Assembly: GCA_050084515.1 (NCBI GenBank)
Contig: CM114274.1
Coordinates: 36,766,001-36,830,000 of the forward strand
Direction: 5' to 3'
DNA: 64,000 nt
DNA from: Blasia pusilla
Lineage: Eukaryota; Marchantiophyta; Marchantiopsida; Blasiales
In this document: positions 60,035-64,000 of the stretch, one piece after another
Layout of the letters: each line of letters begins with the position of its first letter
Position numbering within the stretch: position 1 is the stretch's first letter
The notes under the pieces: model-generated
What the model was told of the DNA's origin: nothing
Database searches by the model: none
What the model saw: only the letters and a program-made list of their open reading frames with translations
Position numbers and translations under genes: made by a program

Positions 60035-60886
60035 GTGGACAAAGTTCGAGTCCGCAGACATGTCCATGTCCGTGGACTTACTTCTATCCTATGGAAGGAC
60101 TCAAGGTTGCATCGAAATGGATAGGTCCATCCATGGGACAAACATGTTGCGCAGATACCCACGGCCCACATCTGAGCCCGTCGTGTAGACCCGGGCTGGC
60201 CAAGCCTGCACTGATTTTGTGGCTCACGCGTAGTTTGTACTAGCCCAGGGAAGGCCCAAAGCCAAGCCTGCATGGCGGGTTGGAACCCTATTGGGCGGGC
60301 TCAAGCTTGTAACGAGTGCGCGCTTGAGCCGTGTGGTATCTAACACGGGCCGGGTACGTAGGCCTGCACGGACATGTCCGTCCTAGGGACGGACATAAGT
60401 CTGCAGACACGGACTTTGTCCGTGTCTAACCTTGGAAGGACTTGCCCATGTGGGCCTCACCTTCCCATTCTTTCACATTTCCCCCATTTTCCTGTGTGTT
60501 CCAAACTCTCATGTTTCTTTGTCCCTCCACCTCCACTCCCTCCCCTCTTTTGCCCCATTCATCCTTGCCATGCCTTCCATCATGAATTATGCGTGCAACC
60601 ATGGTTCCCAGGACGGACTTCGACGGACAAGTTTGGAGATGTCTATGGACATGGGTTGCAAAAGGTGGCCCGTACTTATAGTTCATGGTGAAAGGCACAA
60701 CAAGGGCGGGCGGGTCAATAAGGGGGAAGGAAGTGGAGGTGGGAGGAGAAGAATCAAAAAAGTGAGGATCACGAAGGTAAGTGGGGGAGATGAGAAAGAA
60801 GGGGTAGATGGGGCATGTATGGACATGTCCTTCTATGGGATGGACGTAAGTTCACGGTCGTGGACTTTGTCCATATGCAACCTTGA
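60035..60886. repeat. Palindromic GGACATGTCC repeat family
   Basis: Three copies: inverted copy 60035-60059 (GTGGACAAAG...AGTCCGCAGAC), forward copy about 60369-60435 (GGACATGTCCGTCCTAGGGA, then CTGCAGACACGGACTTTGTC and AACCTTGG), and forward copy about 60821-60886. A fragment lies at 23599-23646. The first two face each other across about 340 bp, which may mark one foldback element of about 390 bp. No coding sequence. Confidence 0.65.
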
Positions 60887-62903
60887 TAATTTTACATAGG
60901 AAATTTCACAAGAACTTATTTTCAAGATTTCGTTTTGATGATGGAAGGGGAAGGGAGATAAAATAGAATTTTCAATAAAGGAGAGGAAAAGAAAGAGAGA
61001 AACATTAAAGAAATAGAGGGAAGAAACCAAGATATAGTTCAATGTTGATTTTGTGATAATCCAATGTTAAAACTATATAATATGGATTTTTGAATGCTTT
61101 TGATCCTATCATCACATTAAAAATATTTTCTCTCAAAGGAAAATTTAATCAAAAGAGGGAAATTTATTGTTATTTTTCATAATGAGTCTTATAATTTTAA
61201 TCATATACATGCACAAAATATACATTGAAAAAATGATATCCTCCGAAGATATACTCAAGAAACTATATATTATTATCAATGGTAAAGACTAAGCAATATA
61301 AAATATTATATGGATGTCACATGCCTTTTCTTTCAAATATCAAAATCAGTTTGATTAAATTTGGTCATTATGATCTCAATTATTATTGCCTTGCGGAATG
61401 AAAAAGACTCATATCTCCAAGTCTTGTGATGTGGAAGATTTGGTTTGGATCATCAAGATCAAATAAGTTGCATCACCCTTGTCCCCAAAAAATCCTTGGC
61501 ATGTCTTATAACATAACTTAAATCCTTGATTCTTGTGGTTAAGTCACGAAGAGAATTAACTAATGAACTTAGATGGCATGAGAAAATAAGAGGATTTGGG
61601 ATAACCCATATACAAAATTTTGAATTTGCATATAAATATGGAAAAGTTCAATAAGTATAAACGATTAATTAAGAGAGAATGTAAGAAAAAAAGAAGAAAT
61701 TTAGCAAATTCTTGGAGACAAGCTATTGGAGTCATTAAATTAGCCCTTTTGTGATCAATTGGAGGGAGAATCACTTATGAGGAAATTGGTAGAAGAGGTG
61801 TGGGAAGATCTTAGTTTTTGTTAGAATAATAGATCTTACTACTCATCGTGGACCACTTGATCTATTAAGATTGGTTTATCTCCTTGGAGAAACCTTAAAG
61901 TTATGATAGGGGAGCCCAAGGCCCGCCTCTAAAGGTATGGTGAAATTGTGACTAAGGAGTAAAGGTCCACACATACCTCTAGAAGAAATAGAGAAGGAAA
62001 CTTTCGTGAAGTTAAGGCACCATCATCTTCATAAAAAATCAAGCTAAGAAATTAAGTAGATCAAATATTGTGATGATAGGAGTTTCAAAAGAGGCTAATC
62101 AAAATAAGACCTTTTTAAAAATAAGAGAAAATTTGGGATGAGAGGAAGATTGCAAATAAAGTAGGAAGAATAATTTTTTTCAATGAGAGAATCGGTCTTT
62201 CGGTCCAACATCTGCTTCACCTAGCTTCCATTTGAAGCACTTGAGCTTTGTAAGCAGAAGACTTAGATTGAATCCCAAAGACTCAATCACATGCTCATTC
62301 CATGGGTAGTCTGGAAATTTCCAAGCGCTAATCATGTCGAGTCTCCCCAAGTGCAAACCATCTCCCTAGGAAGCCTCTTTCCTAAGCCTGAACCAATCTC
62401 TTCAAGTTGCTCACCTCTACTAGAGCGCGTTGGTTAATTCCTAAAGATGCGTCCCTTAGCTCAAACCTAAAACACGGCCAAACATGCATCACGCTTAGTT
62501 CATGGTTTAAGGACTTGAGCAAGTAGGTATTTCTAGGGTTATGGGGGAATCCCACCTTCCCCATAGTCACCCTGAGGCCCTTGATTTTGGTCCTCAACCC
62601 AAACCTAATTCACAACCCGCGGACCAACATTTGACTACTTATCCATCCTTGCTATAAACCACTGCTAAGATGGCTTAGCAATGGTTTCTTGCATAATATG
62701 CAACTTTGAGCTCCCATAACGCATCTTGGACCGAATTTCATATATCTCATGGCTAATGTCCATCTTGACTCCCCATTTGACGTTTTATGGTTTATTTTTG
62801 TGGCGTCTTGCCTATCTTGACTTCTCACATGTTCCTTCTTCTTGCCCTTGACTTGGCGCTTGGCTCATGAGTCTCAAACCTTGCTTCTCTTGTCTTTGTC
62901 TAT

Positions 62904-63392
62904 GTGAGTAGCTATGGCCCTTTCTCACCTAAGGCCAATAACAACACACGTGCGTGTCTTGCTTGGCGTTGTCGTGTCGAGAGCCTTTCTTCGAGCAAGG
63001 GCGGGCCTTCTAGCTGCGGTAGATGCGGTCGATGCAAGGTGAACTCTCTAATAAGTTCTCCTTTTTTAATACAAAATTATGATGTACACTCTCCATTCTC
63101 TCACGACAGGTATCACAAATGGAAGTGCCGAGGCGATCACTTCTTCGTAACATCGGACCCCGAAATTCTTAACTATAAAATCCCTATAAACTATTTTACT
63201 CTTGTACACAAGGAAGATAACACAACTAGTGTTAAACCCTACTTGATCAGGCCTATTCACATCCATGGATCGCTATATAAGGACATACAAAGTACAATCC
63301 CATGTCCTTCCATATGTGACGATAGGAAGAATCACCGGAGTTGGAGATTGCATGAGCTGGTTCATGAACGCCTCCCCAAAGTGATAAACTAA
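62904..63392 (+). CDS. Unrecognised ORF, 162 aa
   Basis: Open from about 62904 to the stop at 63390. The translation includes C-G-R-C-G-R-C near residue 40 and a segment reading R-Y-H-K-W-K-C-R-G-D-H-F-F-V-T, followed by a region rich in Tyr, Ile and His. W-K-x-R-x-F-F resembles segments I associate with gag-like proteins of plant retroelements, but that is weak. It is longer than most chance frames here. No start context, signal peptide or membrane segment supports it. It could be a relic or chance. Confidence 0.25.
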   Translation: MSSYGPFSPKANNNTRACLAWRCRVESLSSSKGGPSSCGRCGRCKVNSLISSPFLIQNYDVHSPFSHDRYHKWKCRGDHFFVTSDPEILNYKIPINYFTLVHKEDNTTSVKPYLIRPIHIHGSLYKDIQSTIPCPSICDDRKNHRSWRLHELVHERLPKVIN

Positions 63393-63543
63393 ATAGCGAG
63401 TGAACCAGTGCCTATCCAAAAAGAGTACCTTGACATGGTAAGGATTGAGGAAAGGAAAGTCGGGCACAACTCGTGCTCCATCCCTATCCATGCTTGACAG
63501 ACATTCTCTACTCTCCTCAAGAATGGGTTTTGGCGGAGTTATT

Positions 63544-63755
63544 CTCCCAAGAGAGGTAATCCACTCTCATTGGAAAAGTAACAAGCCAAAACATCCGCTA
63601 TTTTAGTATGACTAAACTCTTCTAAGGTGACAAACCTCTCATCCCCACACACACACACCACACTCTAGAAACCTCTCGAAGAATATACCATGGTCAAGTT
63701 ACTCTCCCAAGAGGGGTGATCCACTCTCATTGGAAGAGCAAGCAATCCCAAAGCC
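63544..63755 (+). repeat. Direct repeat of about 50 bp, 159 bp apart
   Basis: CTCCCAAGAGAGGTAATCCA (63544) and CTCCCAAGAGGGGTGATCCA (63703) start two copies that continue CTCTCATTGGAA and AGCAA-type sequence. A TATA-like CTTTATATACTC follows at about 63829. Possibly the edge of an LTR running out of the window; not established. Confidence 0.5.
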
Positions 63756-64000
63756 ATACACTCAAGAGAGACGCGAGAGACTCAAGATGTGGAATAGAAG
63801 GTGATGAACCCTTAAAGGTCCCTCCTCTTTATATACTCACAAGGGATCCACAAGAGTACAAAATAGAGCTTATCTTATCTTGTGCCACATGGTTTCCTCT
63901 CAAGGCTTAGCCAATCACATTTCGACACAAGTAGATTTCTTCTTATCTCTTCCAAAATATCCTCTTTTACCCACTTGATATTTTCCAAATTATCCCAACT

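Overview
The window looks like nuclear DNA of a land plant. Genes are split by short GT-AG introns, the DNA between genes is AT-rich with many (CT)n/(GA)n runs, and most of the sequence is transposable-element debris. The non-LTR element (zinc finger, reverse transcriptase, C-terminal endonuclease) is of a type I associate with bryophytes and streptophyte algae, so a bryophyte is my best guess; this is inference from recalled sequence resemblance.

Only three host genes are well supported, all on the + strand. (1) 13884-19662: a 14-exon peroxisomal acyl-CoA oxidase of the ACX1 type, 674 aa, ending in the peroxisomal signal SRL. (2) 25383-26306: a single-exon protein, probably plastid-targeted, with an FGKxKG...YLKW module like the C-terminal domain of exonuclease X; two long inverted repeats sit just upstream. 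(3) 51561-58261: an 11-exon GPT/ALG7/DPAGT1 gene, 433 aa, the first enzyme of N-glycan assembly. Its 3.4-kb second intron carries four related C/D-box snoRNA-like units, the most interesting find in the window.

Layout: 1-7.6 kb is AT-rich with small Helitrons and an LTR-like repeat. 7.6-12.1 kb is a 4.5-kb non-LTR retrotransposon bounded by a 9-bp target duplication. 12.1-13.5 kb is a diverged repeat family leading into the ACX promoter. 13.9-19.7 kb is ACX. 19.7-25 kb is intergenic with a second LTR-like copy and a PIF/Harbinger fragment. 25.2-26.3 kb is the plastid-type gene. 27.3-36.8 kb is a large Helitron with Rep and helicase regions (decayed) and both termini. 36.8-37.3 kb is short tandem repeats. 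37.3-45.7 kb is AT-rich and empty apart from hairpins and a Helitron end. 45.7-48.4 kb is a Mutator-like element with long inverted termini. 48.4-51.3 kb is a satellite-like tandem array interrupted by two small Helitrons and a 1.03-kb solo LTR. 51.6-58.3 kb is GPT. 58.3-64 kb is repeats and an unrecognised ORF.

The three genes belong to separate pathways (peroxisomal beta-oxidation, an unknown probably plastid role, ER N-glycosylation) and show no functional link. Splice coordinates were derived by hand from reading frame, GT-AG signals and family resemblance. The mobile elements share a decay pattern (CG to TG/CA changes, TGA stops at former CGA-like codons) that fits methylated, silenced DNA.
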